Part shown: one piece after another, positions 5,571-7,302 of the stretch
Position numbering within the stretch: position 1 is the stretch's first letter
How the letters are laid out: the number at the start of each line of letters is the position of its first letter
Origin: Lachnospiraceae bacterium
GTDB taxonomy: Bacteria; Bacillota; Clostridia; Lachnospirales; Lachnospiraceae
DNA length: 7,302 nt
Reading direction: 5' to 3'
Assembly (NCBI GenBank): GCA_003489085.1
Contig: DNJM01000200.1
Coordinates: forward strand, 859 to 8,160
Program-made: the position numbers and the translations under genes
Notes under the pieces: model-generated
What the model was told of the DNA's origin: nothing
What the model saw: only the letters and a program-made list of their open reading frames with translations
Databases searched by the model: none

Positions 5571-5603
5571 GGGACAGCACTGTGTGAAAAGACAGTTTGT
5601 CCC
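5571..5603 (-). other. Hairpin just past the ABC transporter stop codon
   Basis: GGGACA (5571-5576) pairs with TGTCCC (5598-5603), and ACTGT (5579-5583) with ACAGT (5592-5596), around an eight-base loop. It lies 11 bases beyond the minus-strand stop codon. Reading on the minus strand, no T-run follows, so it may stabilise the mRNA 3' end or give weak termination ahead of the stronger stem at 5474-5518. Confidence 0.45.
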
Positions 5604-5614
5604 TTTCCTCTATG

Positions 5615-7302
5615 TTAGCAGACCGAATCGAATTGGGATTCGTACAGCTGCCGGTAGAAGCCGTTTTGCGCCATGAGGCTCTGGTGATTGCCCTGCTCGA
5701 CGACACGTCCCTGGTTCAGCACCAGGATATGGTCTGCGGACTGTATCGTGCTAAGACGGTGCGCGATGATAAAACAGGTCTTGCCTTCCATCAGCTGCCG
5801 CATAGCCGCCTGGATCTCCTGCTCAGTACGGGTATCCACGTTGGAAGTCGCCTCGTCGAGAATCAGCATATGAGCATCCAAAAGCATGGCTCTGGCGATG
5901 GTCAGAAGCTGCTTCTGGCCTTTGGAGATGGAGGCGCCATTGTCAGAAAGCACTGTGTTGTAGCCATCGGGTAATCGGGAGATATAGGAGTGAATATGGG
6001 CGGCTCTGGCGGCATTTACCACATCCTCCATAGTGGCGCCGGGCTTACCGTAGGCGATGTTGTCAAAAATCGTCCCGTGAAACAGCCAGGTATCCTGCAA
6101 AACCATAGTATAGGACCGGCGCAGCGATGCACGCGTGACGTTCCGGATGTCCTGACCATCTACGGATACGCTGCCGCTGTCCACGTCATAAAAACGCATT
6201 AGAAGGTTAATGATGGTGGTTTTTCCTGCCCCGGTGGGACCGACAATGGCAGTCAGGGAGCCAGGCTCAGCACGGAGGTCCAGATCCTGAATGATGGGAT
6301 AGCCGGGCGTGTAGGAAAAGTCGACATCACGGAGCTCTACGTCGCCCTGAACGGTAAGCAGCGTCATAGCGTCTGGGGCATCAGCTGGCTCAGGCTCTGC
6401 ATCAATGAGGCCGAAGACCCGCTCTGCTGCGGCGAGAGCGCTTTGCAGTTCTGAGATGATGTTGGCAACCTCGTTGATGGGACCGGAAAACTTCCGGGAG
6501 TATTGAACAAAGCTGGAGAGATCACCGAGGCCGATCTGTCCCTGAAGAAACAGCAGGGAGCCGAACACGCACAGCAAAGACAGAGAGACGTTGTTGATGC
6601 AGGTGACGAAGGGACCGGTAATGGTGCCATTGGCCTCTGCAACGGTGTAAGCGTCCACCGCTGCTTTATTTTTCTCATCAAACCGGGCCAGTACCGCTTC
6701 TTCCTGTCCGTAGGCCCGGATGGTTTTCTGGCCGGACAGCATTTCCTCCACGAAACCATTTAGCTCGCCGAGTCTGGCACTGCGGCGGCGGAACAGCGGC
6801 CGTACCCGGAAGGCCAGCCAGCGGGTGAACAGCGCCGTTACTGGGACTGTCACGGCAAAGATCAGTACCAGAGCCGGAGCAATCGTCAGCATCATAAAGA
6901 AGGATACGGTAACGGTGATAATGCTTTGCAGCACCTGTAAAAGATCCGTAGATAAGGACTGGTTTACTGTATCGACATCATAGGTAATGGTGCTGATGAT
7001 ATCGCCGGTCTGATAATGGTCGAAAAAACCAACGGGCAGAGTAGTCAGGTTCTCAAAGATATCATGGCGCATCTGCTTGGATATCCGCCGGGACAGATGG
7101 ATCATGACAATGTTTAAGAGGTAGGTCAATATCGCTGAAGAGATGTAAAAAACAGCCATAAGACGAGCACATTGAAAAACTTTGTCCAGGTCTACCTGGC
7201 CTGCGGCGATATCAATGGCATTGATAGCCTCACCGGACAGTTTGGGACCGTACAGCGCCAGCAGACTGCTGCTGAGTGCGAGCGCCGCAGCCAGTATCAG
7301 AA
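5615..7302 (-). CDS. ABC exporter half-transporter (fused membrane and ATPase domains), N-terminus outside the window
   Basis: This is a membrane exporter of the ABCB/MdlB-like type with the transmembrane domain fused to the nucleotide-binding domain. The frame stays open to the right edge (upstream residues include GPKLSGEAINAI), so the internal ATG at 7157-7159 is not the start. The 561 visible residues lack roughly the first 50. Several membrane helices occupy about visible residues 1-260. The ATPase domain shows an A-loop Tyr (FSY, 330), Walker A GPTGAGKT (354-361), Q-loop VLQDTW (Gln402), signature ISKGQ (458-462), Walker B MLILDE with the catalytic Glu (483), D-loop SNVD and H-loop His514. 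The signature is ISKGQ rather than LSGGQ; otherwise the site is canonical. Such proteins often pair with a second half encoded next door, here beyond the right edge. Substrate unknown; multidrug, lipid or peptide export is possible. G+C is higher than in the par genes. Stop TAA is at 5615-5617. Confidence 0.93.
   Translation of the reverse strand, partial: LILAAALALSSSLLALYGPKLSGEAINAIDIAAGQVDLDKVFQCARLMAVFYISSAILTYLLNIVMIHLSRRISKQMRHDIFENLTTLPVGFFDHYQTGDIISTITYDVDTVNQSLSTDLLQVLQSIITVTVSFFMMLTIAPALVLIFAVTVPVTALFTRWLAFRVRPLFRRRSARLGELNGFVEEMLSGQKTIRAYGQEEAVLARFDEKNKAAVDAYTVAEANGTITGPFVTCINNVSLSLLCVFGSLLFLQGQIGLGDLSSFVQYSRKFSGPINEVANIISELQSALAAAERVFGLIDAEPEPADAPDAMTLLTVQGDVELRDVDFSYTPGYPIIQDLDLRAEPGSLTAIVGPTGAGKTTIINLLMRFYDVDSGSVSVDGQDIRNVTRASLRRSYTMVLQDTWLFHGTIFDNIAYGKPGATMEDVVNAARAAHIHSYISRLPDGYNTVLSDNGASISKGQKQLLTIARAMLLDAHMLILDEATSNVDTRTEQEIQAAMRQLMEGKTCFIIAHRLSTIQSADHILVLNQGRVVEQGNHQSLMAQNGFYRQLYESQFDSVC

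Noticed and set aside
5597..5974. Plus-strand open frame opposite the ABC transporter ATPase domain
   Set aside because: Its translation is the reverse-frame shadow of the conserved ATPase motifs, and the minus-strand gene is unambiguous.
7157..7159. ATG as the start of the ABC transporter
   Set aside because: Upstream in-frame sequence encodes typical exporter residues (YGPKLSGEAINAI) up to the window edge.

Overview
This window looks like chromosomal DNA from a low-to-mid GC Gram-positive of the class Clostridia, most likely family Lachnospiraceae. The reasons are the gene order parA-parB-DUF4446-serS followed by a DUF3881 gene, strong GGAGG-type ribosome binding sites, and proteins that read like Lachnospiraceae homologues. 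In this family the parA/parB pair usually sits near the replication origin, so the window is probably origin-proximal. That placement is inferred from gene order; no origin is visible.

Layout. Positions 1-637 hold the C-terminal four fifths of ParA (Soj). After a 270-base spacer comes a complete ParB (908-1855), then a 222-base spacer and a small membrane-anchored DUF4446 protein (start 2081 preferred, end 2596). A 512-base spacer rich in predicted RNA hairpins follows; it ends in a long terminator-like stem and a candidate promoter for serS. Seryl-tRNA synthetase occupies 3109-4392. A 157-base spacer leads to a DUF3881 protein (4550-5434), closed by a clear terminator. From 5615 to the right edge, on the minus strand, is most of an ABC exporter half-transporter whose N-terminus lies outside the window. 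It converges on the DUF3881 gene and is visibly richer in G+C.

How the genes work together. ParA and ParB form the chromosome segregation / origin-organisation pair: ParB is a CTP-dependent clamp loaded at parS, and ParA is its ATPase partner. DUF4446 is a conserved neighbour with one N-terminal membrane helix and no established function. serS is a housekeeping translation gene that appears to have its own promoter. DUF3881 is a family of unknown function. The ABC exporter is a separate unit and probably half of a heterodimeric drug or lipid exporter.

The genes are mostly ordinary. The least explained part is the spacer DNA: a diverged repeat shared by two spacers (712-760 and 2607-2647), a degenerate tandem TGTGAG array (1952-2037), and the structured region upstream of serS (about 2649-3005), which is not a recognisable T-box. 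I found no convincing evidence of a new multi-gene system.
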